From CAYNQN01 sp964530525 (GTDB lineage: Bacteria; Actinomycetota; Acidimicrobiia; Acidimicrobiales; Acidimicrobilacustridaceae), in the NCBI GenBank assembly GCA_964530525.1, contig CAZHBH010000058.1, positions 1-13,496 on the forward strand: DNA of 13,496 bases, read 5' to 3'. The position numbers and the translations under genes were made by a program. The notes beneath the pieces were generated by a model. The model had not been told where the DNA came from, searched no databases, and saw only the letters and a program-made list of their open reading frames with translations. Shown in pieces: positions 1-7,351 of this stretch (within the stretch, counting starts at the first letter, position 1; each line of letters opens with the position of its first letter).

Positions 1-1121
1 CCCACGGGGTGCTGCGCCTGATGCTGGAGCTGAGGGGTGAGACGGTCCTGCGGTGCAAGCCGATAGTGGGCTACCTGCACACCGGCATGGAGTGGACCGG
101 CGAGGAGCTCACGTACGTCCAGGGTGCCACCAACGTGACGCGCATGGACTACGCCTCGCCGCTCTTCAACGAGTTGGTCTTCTCGCTCTGCGTGGAGAAG
201 CTCTTGGAGATCGAGGTGCCCGAGAGGGCCACCTGGATCCGGATGCTCATGAACGAGGTGTGCCGCATCGCCTCGCACCTCTTGTTCATGGCGACGAACG
301 GCATGGACATCGGTGCGGTATCGATGATGCTCTACGGGTGGCGCGAGCGCGAGGAGGTGCTGCGCTTCCTGCAGGCGGTCACCGGCTTGCGGATGAACCA
401 CAACTACATCCGCCCCGGCGGCGTCGCCGCCGACCTGCCCGACGGCTGGCGCGACGAGCTCCTCGGCCTCCTGGAGATGATCCCGCCCCGTCTCGACGAG
501 TACGACGTGCTCATGACGGGCCAGCCCATCTGGCGCGAGCGGCTGCAGGGCGTCGGCATCATCACGGCCGAGGAGTGCTTGGCCCTCGGCGTCACCGGCC
601 CCATACTGCGCTCCACCGGCTACGCCTGGGACCTGAGGCGTGACGACCCCTACCTGGCATACGACCAGGTGGACTTCGACGTGGTCGTAGGCACCTACGG
701 TGACTGCTTCGATCGCTACGCCATAAGGCTCAACGAGATCCGCGAGTCCATCCGCATCGTGCATCAGATACTCGACCAGATGCCTGGAGGCGACTACCGC
801 ATCCAGGACAAGAAGGTCACCCCACCGCCGCGCGGCCGCATCGACGAGTCGATGGAGGCGCTGATCCACCACTTCAAGATCTTCACCGAGGGGTTCAAGG
901 TCCCCGAAGGCGAGGCCTACGTGGCTGTGGAGTCGCCTCGTGGTGAGCTCGGGTGCTACATCGTCTCCGATGGCACTTCCAAGCCGTACCGCATGCACAT
1001 CAGGGGCCCGAGCTTCGTGAACATCCAGACGCTCCCGCACATGATGCACGGAGGCCTGGTTGCCGACGCGGTCGCCGTCATCTCCTCCGTCGACCCCATC
1101 ATGGGAGAGGTCGACAGGTGA
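1..1121 (+). CDS. nuoD: NADH-quinone oxidoreductase subunit D, 5'-truncated
   Basis: This is the 49-kDa-type subunit of complex I. It sits at the junction of the peripheral and membrane arms and helps form the quinone-reduction site. The frame is already open at base 3 (His-Gly-Val-Leu-Arg-Leu). This matches the conserved THGVLRL block near the NuoD N-terminus, so roughly 35-60 residues lie off the left edge, and the GTG at base 9 is an internal valine rather than a start. Family landmarks follow: GYLHTGMEW, then RMDYASPL (the Tyr at 150-152 corresponds to the quinone-binding tyrosine of the family), the VEKLLEIEVP block, and the C-terminal MHGGLVADAVAVISSVDPIMGEVDR region ending at TGA 1119-1121. 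The His at bases 3-5 corresponds to the conserved quinone-site histidine. About 372 residues are visible. nuoE follows after an 82-base spacer. The identification is firm. Confidence 0.97.
   Translation, partial: HGVLRLMLELRGETVLRCKPIVGYLHTGMEWTGEELTYVQGATNVTRMDYASPLFNELVFSLCVEKLLEIEVPERATWIRMLMNEVCRIASHLLFMATNGMDIGAVSMMLYGWREREEVLRFLQAVTGLRMNHNYIRPGGVAADLPDGWRDELLGLLEMIPPRLDEYDVLMTGQPIWRERLQGVGIITAEECLALGVTGPILRSTGYAWDLRRDDPYLAYDQVDFDVVVGTYGDCFDRYAIRLNEIRESIRIVHQILDQMPGGDYRIQDKKVTPPPRGRIDESMEALIHHFKIFTEGFKVPEGEAYVAVESPRGELGCYIVSDGTSKPYRMHIRGPSFVNIQTLPHMMHGGLVADAVAVISSVDPIMGEVDR
1103..1110 (+). promoter_or_regulatory. Shine-Dalgarno-like GGGAGAGG at the end of nuoD
   Basis: A purine-rich GGGAGAGG lies inside the last codons of nuoD, seven bases before a GTG at 1118 that overlaps the nuoD stop (GTGA). 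It is too far from the nuoE start at 1204 to serve it directly. If functional, it would start translation of the small frame in the spacer. It also encodes part of the conserved Met-Gly-Glu-Val end of NuoD, so its presence may be protein-driven. Confidence 0.4.
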
Positions 1122-1204
1122 GCGCGCCCGCCCCGACCCTGAGGTTCGCAGCACCTGGACCCCACCCGGACGTCCCGAGCCCCGTCCGGAAGGCGGTGGG
1201 GTAG
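1118..1204 (+). other. Possible 28-codon bridge ORF between nuoD and nuoE
   Basis: A GTG at 1118-1120 overlaps the nuoD stop as GTGA. It opens a 28-codon frame that ends at TAG 1202-1204, whose G is the first base of the nuoE GTG start (TAGTG). A GGGAGAGG sits seven bases upstream. The predicted peptide is rich in Pro and Ala, has no hydrophobic membrane segment, and ends with basic residues (Val-Arg-Lys-Ala-Val-Gly). I recognise no family. The likeliest role, if any, is to carry ribosomes from nuoD to nuoE by termination and re-initiation. Only its position supports it. It could equally be a chance open frame in GC-rich DNA. Confidence 0.3.
1188..1193 (+). promoter_or_regulatory. Ribosome binding site of nuoE (GGAAGG)
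   Basis: GGAAGG ends ten bases before the GTG at 1204. No other ATG, GTG or TTG occurs in the nuoE frame between the nuoD stop and 1204, so this site supports 1204 as the true start. Confidence 0.6.
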
Positions 1205-1839
1205 TGGCGCGACTGTCCCCCGCGAACCTCGAGGTGGCCAACGAGATCATCGGCCGCTATCCCCGCGCCCGCTCTGCCATGGTGCCGCTGCTGCACCTGG
1301 CGCAGGAGCAGGACGGCTACGTGACCCGAGAAGCGATGGAGCACATAGCGGAGCTGCTGGGCTGCACCCCCGCGCAGGTGCTCGGTACCTGCAGCTTCTA
1401 CGAGATGTTCAAGCTCGAGCCCGTGGGCACCTACGTGGTGAACATATGCACCGACATCTCCTGCATGCTGCTGGGAGCCGACGAGCTGCTCCACCACGCC
1501 GAGGAGAAGCTGGGCGTCAAGGCCGGTCAGACGACCACGGACGGCGTCGTGACCCTGGAGGGCGTGACCTGCATCGCAGCCTGCACGGAGGCGCCCTGCC
1601 TGCAGGCGAACTACCGCTACTTCGAGCGCGTCACCAACGATTCCTTCGACCAGCTCGTCGACGACCTGCGCGCGGGCCGTCGCGACGACATCCCGCGCCA
1701 CGGGGTGCTTGCCCGGGTGCGCCAGCAGATCCCCGCTGATCGTGCGGCAGGGCCGGCGGTGCCTGGATCTTCGAGCGAGCCGGCATGGCTGGCGTCGCAG
1801 TCCAGCGGATCCTCGTCGGAGGGGGAGGCGAAGCGATGA
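1204..1839 (+). CDS. nuoE: NADH-quinone oxidoreductase subunit E
   Basis: This 24-kDa-type subunit of the NADH dehydrogenase module has a thioredoxin-like fold and carries the [2Fe-2S] cluster N1a. The product is 211 aa from the GTG start. The helical N-terminal part (about 1-70) contains the family-typical GYVTREAMEHIAELLG and TCSFYEMF blocks. The cluster ligands are Cys82 and Cys87 (ICTDISC, C-x4-C) plus Cys123 and Cys127 (TCIAAC, C-x3-C). They are followed by EAPCLQANYRYFE, which corresponds to the usual 'NAP' segment. Residues from about 160 on form a Ser/Ala/Arg-rich tail that looks disordered and is longer than in short homologues. The next start candidate after 1204 is Met26, which would remove conserved helix sequence. 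The gene ends in ATGA, sharing bases with the nuoF start, so the two are probably translationally coupled. Confidence 0.96.
   Translation: MARLSPANLEVANEIIGRYPRARSAMVPLLHLAQEQDGYVTREAMEHIAELLGCTPAQVLGTCSFYEMFKLEPVGTYVVNICTDISCMLLGADELLHHAEEKLGVKAGQTTTDGVVTLEGVTCIAACTEAPCLQANYRYFERVTNDSFDQLVDDLRAGRRDDIPRHGVLARVRQQIPADRAAGPAVPGSSSEPAWLASQSSGSSSEGEAKR
1818..1828 (+). promoter_or_regulatory. Ribosome binding site of nuoF
   Basis: GGAGGGGGAGG lies inside the end of nuoE and finishes seven bases before ATG 1836. It decides for this start over the in-frame ATG at 1785, which would sit deep within nuoE and add 17 non-conserved residues. Confidence 0.7.
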
Positions 1840-3200
1840 CGATCACCGACGCCCCGGCGATCGTCACCTCCCGTCTGAGCTACGACGACTCCCACACCCT
1901 GGCCCGCTACGAGGCCACAGGAGGGTATTCAGCGCTGCGCAAGGCCCTCGGGTCGATGTCGCCTTCGGACGTGCACGAGCAGGTGAAGGAGGCGAGCCTG
2001 CTGGGTCGCGGGGGCGCAGGCTTCCCGGCAGGGGTCAAGTGGGGCTTCTGCCCTCCTGGCGTGTGGCCCCGCTACCTCGTGGTCAACGGCGACGAGAGCG
2101 AGCCCGGCACCTACAAGGACCGGGTCTTGATGGAGCGCGACCCCCACCAGCTGATCGAGGGCGCGCTCCTCACCTGCTACGCCGTGGGGCTGTCGCAGGC
2201 CTTCCTGTACGTGCGGGGCGAGATGGCCCTGGCTCAGGAGCGCATCGCCTCTGCGCTCAACGAAGCGTACGAGGCCGGCTACGTCGGTCGCCGGATCCTG
2301 GGCACCGACTTCTCGGTTGACGTGGTGCTCCACTGGGGTGCGGGCGCCTACATCGTGGGGGAGGAGACGGCCCTCATCGAGAGCCTCGAGGGCAACCGTG
2401 GCATGCCTCGACTCAAGCCCCCCTTCTTCCCCGCGGCCAAGGGCCTCTACATGCAGCCGACCATCGTGAACAACGTCGAGACCCTCTCGAACGTCCCCTG
2501 GATCGTCAACAACGGTGCCCAGGCGTTCTCGGAGCTGGGGGCGGAGAGCTCCAAGGGCACACGGATGTTCGCCGTGTCGGGCCACGTCCGCCAGCCCGGC
2601 GTGTTCGAGGTGGAGTACGGAATCACCACCTTCCGGGACCTCATATACGCACCCGTCTACGCCGGGGGCGTGAGGGGAGACAGAGCGCTCAAGGCGTTCA
2701 TCCCGGGTGGGGCCTCCTCGCCCTGGTTCACCGAGGAGCACCTAGACCTACCCCTCGAGAAGGCCACGGTCGACAAGGCGGGGTCGATGCTCGGCTCGGG
2801 CGCCATCGTCGTGATGGACGAGACCACCGACATGGTGGAAGCCTGCCGCCGGGTCGTCAGGTTCTTCGCTGTGGAGTCGTGCGGGAAGTGCTCGCCGTGC
2901 CGTGAGGGCACCAACTGGCTCGACAAGATCTTGCAACGCATCCTGGTCGGCGAGGGTCGCCACGCGGACCTCGACCTCCTGCTCGACGTGAGCGACAACA
3001 TCAGCCCGGGCTTGGTCTGGCCCCCCAAGCAGACGACCATCTGCCCGCTCGGCCCTTCGGCCACCGCTCCGGTCGCGTCGGCCATCAAGCTGTTCCGGTC
3101 CGAGTTCGAGGACTACATCGCCCGCAACCCGCACGCATCGGCCGCCGTTCCGGTGCAGTCGGTGCCGGTTGCCCTGTCGGGTACGGCTGCCCATGGCTGA
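1836..3200 (+). CDS. nuoF: NADH-quinone oxidoreductase subunit F (NADH- and FMN-binding)
   Basis: This 51-kDa-type subunit is the electron entry point of complex I. It oxidises NADH, passes electrons to FMN, and then to the [4Fe-4S] cluster N3. The product is 454 aa, slightly longer than most homologues. GRGGAGFP at residues 57-64 is the glycine-rich NADH/FMN loop. VNGDESEPGTYKDR (about 83-96) and GAGAYIVGEETALIESLEG (about 168-186) line the flavin and nucleotide site. A SLBB-like region follows at about 240-330. The N3 ligands are Cys349, Cys352 and Cys355 (SCGKCSPCR) plus Cys403 (TICPLG). The last 20 or so residues are an Ala/Val-rich tail. The start overlaps the nuoE stop (ATGA), and the end overlaps the nuoG start by eight bases. 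NuoE, NuoF and NuoG form the soluble dehydrogenase module, which fits their adjacency. Confidence 0.98.
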   Translation: MTITDAPAIVTSRLSYDDSHTLARYEATGGYSALRKALGSMSPSDVHEQVKEASLLGRGGAGFPAGVKWGFCPPGVWPRYLVVNGDESEPGTYKDRVLMERDPHQLIEGALLTCYAVGLSQAFLYVRGEMALAQERIASALNEAYEAGYVGRRILGTDFSVDVVLHWGAGAYIVGEETALIESLEGNRGMPRLKPPFFPAAKGLYMQPTIVNNVETLSNVPWIVNNGAQAFSELGAESSKGTRMFAVSGHVRQPGVFEVEYGITTFRDLIYAPVYAGGVRGDRALKAFIPGGASSPWFTEEHLDLPLEKATVDKAGSMLGSGAIVVMDETTDMVEACRRVVRFFAVESCGKCSPCREGTNWLDKILQRILVGEGRHADLDLLLDVSDNISPGLVWPPKQTTICPLGPSATAPVASAIKLFRSEFEDYIARNPHASAAVPVQSVPVALSGTAAHG

Positions 3201-6063
3201 CACCGAAGCCAAGGACGTGCCCACCGGCGCAGACGCCGGGGCGGAGGCCGAGCCCGGCGTCCCGTTCACCCTGAACGGAACCGAGGTCGTCGGGCGCCCC
3301 GGCGAGCTGGTCATCGCCGCGGCCGAGCGCTCTGGTGTCTACATACCGCGGTTCTGCTACCACGAGCGCATGCGGCCCGTGGGCATGTGCCGCATGTGCA
3401 TCGTGGAGATCGACACGGGCAGGGGCCCCTCCTTGCAGCCCGCGTGCATGCTCGAGTGTGCAGAGGGGATGAAGGTCGACACCGAGTCACCCGTCACGAA
3501 GAAGGCACAGGACGGGGTGCTGGAGTTCCTCCTCATCAACCACCCGCTCGACTGCCCGGTCTGCGACAAGGGTGGGGAGTGCCCCCTGCAGGACCAGACC
3601 ATGGCCTACGGACCCGGAGAGAGCCGCTTCGTCGAGCAGAAGCGCCATCACGAGAAGCCGATCTTCGTCAGCGACCTGGTCCTTCTCGACCGCGAGCGCT
3701 GCGTGCTGTGCGACCGGTGCACTCGATTCGCCGACGAGGTCGCGGGCGACCCACTCATCCACTTCCTCGACCGGGGGGCCGAGACCCAGGTCAACACCTT
3801 CCCGGACGATCCCTTCGCTTCCTACTTCTCTGGCAACACCATCCAGATCTGCCCGGTCGGGGCCCTCACCGGCACCGACTACCGCTTCAGGGCTCGGCCC
3901 TGGGACCTGGCGGAGGTGGAGTCGACGTGCACCCAGTGCTCGATGGGGTGCCGCATGGCCATCCAGTCTTCGCGCGACGAGGTGCTGCGTTTCGTGGGCG
4001 TCGACATCGAGGCCGTGAACTGGGGCTGGATGTGCGACAAGGGAAGGTTCTCCCACCAGGCCCTCAGCAGCCCCGACCGCCTCGAGGGACCTCTCGTCCG
4101 CTCGGGTGGTCTCCCCGCCCGCTCCGCTGGGGGCCCTTCGTCCGAGGGCAAGGACCTGGTTCCGACGAGCTGGTCGAACGCCATCTCGGCGGCAGCCGAT
4201 GCGATCCGGGAGGGTCTCGATCGCAGCGGGCCGGACGGGATAGGCGTGATCGGTGGAGCCAGGCTCACCAACGAGGCCGCGTACGCCTGGGCGAAGCTGG
4301 CCAAGGGAGTCATCGGCACCGACAACGTCGACGCCCAGATGGGAGACGGGCTTCCGGCCCAGGCGGTGGTCGGCGTGCCGAGGGCGACCATCGCCCAGGT
4401 CTGCAGGCCGGGGGGCACCGTCGTGCTCCTGGGGCCTGATCCAAAGGAGGAGCTGGGTGTGCTGTTCCTCCGCCTCCGGCACGCCGTCATCAACGACGGT
4501 GTGAAGATCGTGGAGATCAGCCCGCAGGTCACCGGCATCTCCAGCCTGGCAGCGGTGTCGCTGCACCCCCTCCCTGCCGAGCAGGGGGCCGTGGTGCGCG
4601 CCTTGGCCTCCGATGCTCCCCGGGACACCGCGGGAGTCCCGGCGGCCGTGCTGGCCAGGGCGAAGTCGTTGATCGACGCTGCCGATCAGGGAGACCTCAG
4701 CATCGTGCTGGGTCGCCCGTCGGTCGCCGAGGGTCCCGAGGGCGTGCTCGACGCAGCGGGCGCCCTGCTCGCGGCGCGCCCGGATGCACGGGTGCTCTCC
4801 GCGCTGCGGAGGGGGAACGTGCACGGCGCCATCGACGCCGGACTCGCTCCCGGCATGCTCCCCGGGAGGGTGAGCCTGGAGGAGGGCCGAAGCTGGTTCG
4901 CCCAGAGTTGGCCCGGGGTACCCGCATCAGCGGGTCTCGACACGGCCGGCATACTGCTCGCGGCAGCCGAAGGCCGCCTCGACACCCTGGTCCTCCTCGG
5001 AGCCGACCCGCTCTCCGACTTCCCGGACGCCGACCTTGCGGCCCGTGCGCTGGCGGGAGCCCGCCGTGTCATCGCTGTCGACCGCTTCCTGACCCCGTCG
5101 TCCCGTCAGGCCGATGTGGTGCTCGCGGCGGCGGGCTTCGCCGAGGTCGAGGGCACGACCACCAACGTGGAGGGCAGGATCAGCACCCTGCACCAGCGCG
5201 TGACGCCCCCCGGTACCGCTCAGGCCGATTGGATCCTGGCCGCCGAGCTGGCCTTCCAGCTGGGCGCAGACCTGGGCCTGGAGTCGGTCGCCGACATACA
5301 GGCGGAGCTCGAGAAGGTCTCGGCGGTGCACTCGGGCCTGTTGGAGGCGCTCGCCGACGGCCGGCTCGACTCGGAGGGGGTCGTGTTCCCCGATCCGGGC
5401 GCGTCGGCCGACCTGGCCGAGGCCGAGCCGGAGGCCGGCGGCTTCCCGCTCGGGCGGCAGGGGTCCGCCAGTCCCGAGGCTGGCGTCGAGGAGGCTGCTG
5501 CTCTCGCTTCCGACGAAGCCGACGAGCGCATGGCCCACGAGGCGGCGGCCACCGAGGCCGAGGCCGAGCGCGTCGCCGGTGCCGCTGATGCCGCTGATGC
5601 CGGCGATGCCGCTGATGCCGGCGATGCGACCGACGACGACGTGTCCTCCCAGGGCGGCGAGTCGCCTTCCGGCGCTTCCGCGCCCGCCCCGGTCACCTTC
5701 GTCGCCGGACCTGCCGTCGAACCTCCAGCGCACGATGCCTACTCGTTGCGCCTCGTGGCGACCAGGAAGCTCTACGACGAGGGGACGATGGTGCAGCACT
5801 CGCCGCTGTTGGCGGGCCAGGCGCCCGGCACCGCGCTGCGCGTGAACCCCTACGACTTCGAGCGCGTCGGGGTCGACGGTGGAGCGAGGGTCCGGGTGGT
5901 CAGCTCGCGAGGGTCGGTCGCGGCGCAGCTCGTCGCGGACGCGGGCGTCCCCAGGGGCGTGGCGTCGATCACGTTCAACCAGCCAGGCGCCAGGGCTGCC
6001 GATCTCATCGACTCGAGCCAGCTCGTCACCGATGTCCGCGTGGAGCCGGAGGTCCGCTCGTGA
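3193..6063 (+). CDS. nuoG: NADH-quinone oxidoreductase subunit G, with N7 cluster ligands and an acidic linker
   Basis: This 75-kDa-type subunit carries the middle of the iron-sulfur chain. The product is 956 aa, long for the family. The ferredoxin-like N-terminus binds [2Fe-2S] N1b through Cys55, Cys66, Cys69 and Cys85. The His/Cys site for N5 is His117, Cys121, Cys124 and Cys130. N4 ligands are Cys170, Cys173, Cys176 and Cys220. Cys246, Cys249, Cys253 and Cys281 form CxxCxxxCx27C, the signature of the extra cluster N7 that only some bacteria keep. Residues about 295-735 are the degenerate molybdopterin-oxidoreductase domain, which in NuoG has no catalytic role. An Ala/Glu/Asp-rich low-complexity linker at about 736-845 separates it from a C-terminal molybdopterin-dinucleotide-binding-like domain (about 850-956). 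ATG 3193 is preferred over the in-frame TTG at 3169. It overlaps the end of nuoF by eight bases and has only a weak Shine-Dalgarno, which suggests coupling. Confidence 0.97.
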   Translation: MADTEAKDVPTGADAGAEAEPGVPFTLNGTEVVGRPGELVIAAAERSGVYIPRFCYHERMRPVGMCRMCIVEIDTGRGPSLQPACMLECAEGMKVDTESPVTKKAQDGVLEFLLINHPLDCPVCDKGGECPLQDQTMAYGPGESRFVEQKRHHEKPIFVSDLVLLDRERCVLCDRCTRFADEVAGDPLIHFLDRGAETQVNTFPDDPFASYFSGNTIQICPVGALTGTDYRFRARPWDLAEVESTCTQCSMGCRMAIQSSRDEVLRFVGVDIEAVNWGWMCDKGRFSHQALSSPDRLEGPLVRSGGLPARSAGGPSSEGKDLVPTSWSNAISAAADAIREGLDRSGPDGIGVIGGARLTNEAAYAWAKLAKGVIGTDNVDAQMGDGLPAQAVVGVPRATIAQVCRPGGTVVLLGPDPKEELGVLFLRLRHAVINDGVKIVEISPQVTGISSLAAVSLHPLPAEQGAVVRALASDAPRDTAGVPAAVLARAKSLIDAADQGDLSIVLGRPSVAEGPEGVLDAAGALLAARPDARVLSALRRGNVHGAIDAGLAPGMLPGRVSLEEGRSWFAQSWPGVPASAGLDTAGILLAAAEGRLDTLVLLGADPLSDFPDADLAARALAGARRVIAVDRFLTPSSRQADVVLAAAGFAEVEGTTTNVEGRISTLHQRVTPPGTAQADWILAAELAFQLGADLGLESVADIQAELEKVSAVHSGLLEALADGRLDSEGVVFPDPGASADLAEAEPEAGGFPLGRQGSASPEAGVEEAAALASDEADERMAHEAAATEAEAERVAGAADAADAGDAADAGDATDDDVSSQGGESPSGASAPAPVTFVAGPAVEPPAHDAYSLRLVATRKLYDEGTMVQHSPLLAGQAPGTALRVNPYDFERVGVDGGARVRVVSSRGSVAAQLVADAGVPRGVASITFNQPGARAADLIDSSQLVTDVRVEPEVRS
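5581..5625 (+). repeat. 9-bp tandem repeat, five units, inside nuoG
   Basis: Five consecutive units read GCCGCTGAT, GCCGCTGAT, GCCGGCGAT, GCCGCTGAT and GCCGGCGAT. They stay in frame and encode Ala-Ala-Asp or Ala-Gly-Asp triplets (NuoG residues 797-811), followed by a run of Asp. The alternation of CTGAT and GCGAT units suggests duplication of an 18-bp block. The unit length is a multiple of three, so copy-number change would leave nuoG in frame. Confidence 0.9.
6048..6052 (+). promoter_or_regulatory. Ribosome binding site of nuoH (GGAGG)
   Basis: GGAGG inside the last codons of nuoG ends seven bases before GTG 6060. It supports the GTGA overlap as the real nuoH start. Confidence 0.7.
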
Positions 6064-7283
6064 CCTTCGGTCTCGATCCGCTCCTGTTCGACGTCGACCT
6101 CGTCGCGGTCCTGATCGTGATCCTCAAGGTCGTCGTGGTGTTCGTGTTCCTGCTCGTGGCCACCATGTTCATGGTGTGGTTCGAGCGCAAGGTCATCGGC
6201 GACATGCAGAACCGCATCGGGCCGAACATGGCCGGCCCATGGGGCATCCTCCAGACGCTGGCCGATGGCATCAAGTTCTTCTTCAAGGAGGACCTGCTGC
6301 CGGTCAAGGCCCAGAAGTGGGTCTTCATCATCGCCCCGTTCCTCTCGTTCGTACCCGCCTTCCTGCTGTTCGCCATCGTGCCGATAGGCGGCGACTTCAA
6401 CGACGGGAACGGCGGGGTGGTCACGATCTTCGGGCGCGACACGCTCCTGCAGCTGGCAGACCCGCCCATCGGCATACTCTTCGCCCTGGCCATGTCGTCG
6501 ATCGCCGTCTACGGCGTGATGCTGGCCGGCTGGTCCTCCGGTTCCAAGTACCCGCTTCTGGGGGCTGTGCGGGCTTCGGCTCAGATGGTCTCCTACGAGG
6601 CCGCGCTCGGCCTGACCGTCGCGGCGGTGGTCCTGACCAGCGGTTCGCTGGGGACCAACGCCATCGTCAGCTACCAGGCGGGCGAGGGCTGGTGGGGATG
6701 GGTACCGAACTGGAACCTCCTGCTCGTGGGGCTCGTCCCGTTCGTGATCTTCGTGATCGCCGCCACCGCAGAGCTCAACCGGCCGCCGTTCGACCTCGTG
6801 GAGGCCGAGCAGGAGCTGGTCGGCGGCTTCAACACCGAGTACAGCTCGATCCGCTTCGCCCTCTTCTTCCTGGCCGAGTTCATGAACACGGTCACGATGT
6901 CGGGGATCATGGTCACGATCTTCCTGGGCGGCCCGGCCGGCCCCGCCCCGATCGGGCCCGGGTGGCTCTGGGGGGTCTTCTGGTTCTTCTTGAAGCTGTT
7001 CGCCTTCCTGTTCATGTTCGTGTGGTTCCGCGCCACCCTTCCCAGGGTGCGCTACGACAAGCTCATGGACCTGGGGTGGAAGGTGCTGACACCGCTGGCC
7101 CTCGGTTGGTTCCTGCTCCTGGCTGCCTTGAAGGTGGGCGGAGAGCAGGACTGGAACCCCGTGCTGGTCGTGATCGTGAGCCTCGGGATCATGGGCGTGG
7201 GCGGGACCCTGTTGCGCGGAGCGGTGAGGGCTGGTCGTCAACGGCGCCTCGCGGAGGCCGAGCTCGTGGGAGAGTTCGACTGA
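6060..7283 (+). CDS. nuoH: NADH-quinone oxidoreductase subunit H
   Basis: This membrane subunit (ND1-type) anchors the peripheral arm and forms most of the quinone channel and the first part of the proton path. The product is 407 aa from a GTG start overlapping the nuoG stop (GTGA). That is longer than the roughly 325 aa of proteobacterial NuoH and fits the longer actinobacterial form. The first hydrophobic segment is at about 13-40. FERKVIGDMQNRIGPN (about 41-56) and AELNRPPFDLVEAEQELVGG (about 237-256) are the two hallmark quinone-cavity motifs, with their acidic residues intact. About eight or nine membrane segments are apparent. The extra length is mainly at the C-terminus (about 340-407), with one more hydrophobic helix and a basic then acidic tail. 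The stop is TGATG, whose ATG opens a small frame leading to nuoI. Confidence 0.97.
   Translation: MTFGLDPLLFDVDLVAVLIVILKVVVVFVFLLVATMFMVWFERKVIGDMQNRIGPNMAGPWGILQTLADGIKFFFKEDLLPVKAQKWVFIIAPFLSFVPAFLLFAIVPIGGDFNDGNGGVVTIFGRDTLLQLADPPIGILFALAMSSIAVYGVMLAGWSSGSKYPLLGAVRASAQMVSYEAALGLTVAAVVLTSGSLGTNAIVSYQAGEGWWGWVPNWNLLLVGLVPFVIFVIAATAELNRPPFDLVEAEQELVGGFNTEYSSIRFALFFLAEFMNTVTMSGIMVTIFLGGPAGPAPIGPGWLWGVFWFFLKLFAFLFMFVWFRATLPRVRYDKLMDLGWKVLTPLALGWFLLLAALKVGGEQDWNPVLVVIVSLGIMGVGGTLLRGAVRAGRQRRLAEAELVGEFD
7268..7274 (+). promoter_or_regulatory. Shine-Dalgarno-like GGGAGAG at the end of nuoH
   Basis: GGGAGAG in the last codons of nuoH ends eight bases before ATG 7283, the start of a 22-codon frame in the nuoH-nuoI spacer. 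It is far from nuoI and has no other obvious client. Confidence 0.45.
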
Positions 7284-7351
7284 TGCTCCGCCTCGCAACG
7301 CACCTCGTCGCAGCCCCGGTCGTCGTGCCCGTACCCGGGAGGGACCGCTGA
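7283..7351 (+). other. Possible 22-codon bridge ORF between nuoH and nuoI
   Basis: ATG 7283 overlaps the nuoH stop (TGATG). The frame runs 22 codons to TGA 7349-7351, which in turn overlaps the nuoI start (again TGATG). A GGGAGAG stands eight bases upstream of the ATG. The predicted peptide begins MLRLATHLVAAPVVV, is mildly hydrophobic and Pro/Val-rich, and ends with Arg-Asp-Arg. The nuoI ribosome binding site lies inside it. It is the best formed of four such spacer frames, with an ATG start. I assign no protein function. Coupled translation of nuoI is the simplest idea. Confidence 0.38.
7337..7343 (+). promoter_or_regulatory. Ribosome binding site of nuoI (GGGAGGG)
   Basis: GGGAGGG ends seven bases before ATG 7351, the most upstream start available in the nuoI frame. 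Confidence 0.7.

Noticed and set aside
9..1121. GTG at base 9 as the start of nuoD
   Set aside because: The His-Gly before it is part of the conserved THGV motif, so the gene starts off the left edge and base 9 is an internal Val codon.
1060..1203. Upstream extension of nuoE from 1060
   Set aside because: It would place about 48 Pro/Arg/Ser-rich residues before the conserved NuoE N-terminus and overlap the conserved end of nuoD. GTG 1204 has its own GGAAGG.
3169..3192. TTG 3169 as nuoG start
   Set aside because: The eight added residues are not family-like. ATG 3193 overlaps the nuoF stop in the usual operon manner.
3487..4824. Minus-strand open frame of 445 codons opposite nuoG
   Set aside because: It has low-information composition and covers the Fe-S ligand region of nuoG, which is under obvious coding constraint on the plus strand.
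5850..7298. Minus-strand open frame of 482 codons opposite nuoH
   Set aside because: The His/Glu/Asp-rich translation mirrors the codons of a hydrophobic membrane protein on the other strand. It shows no recognisable motif.
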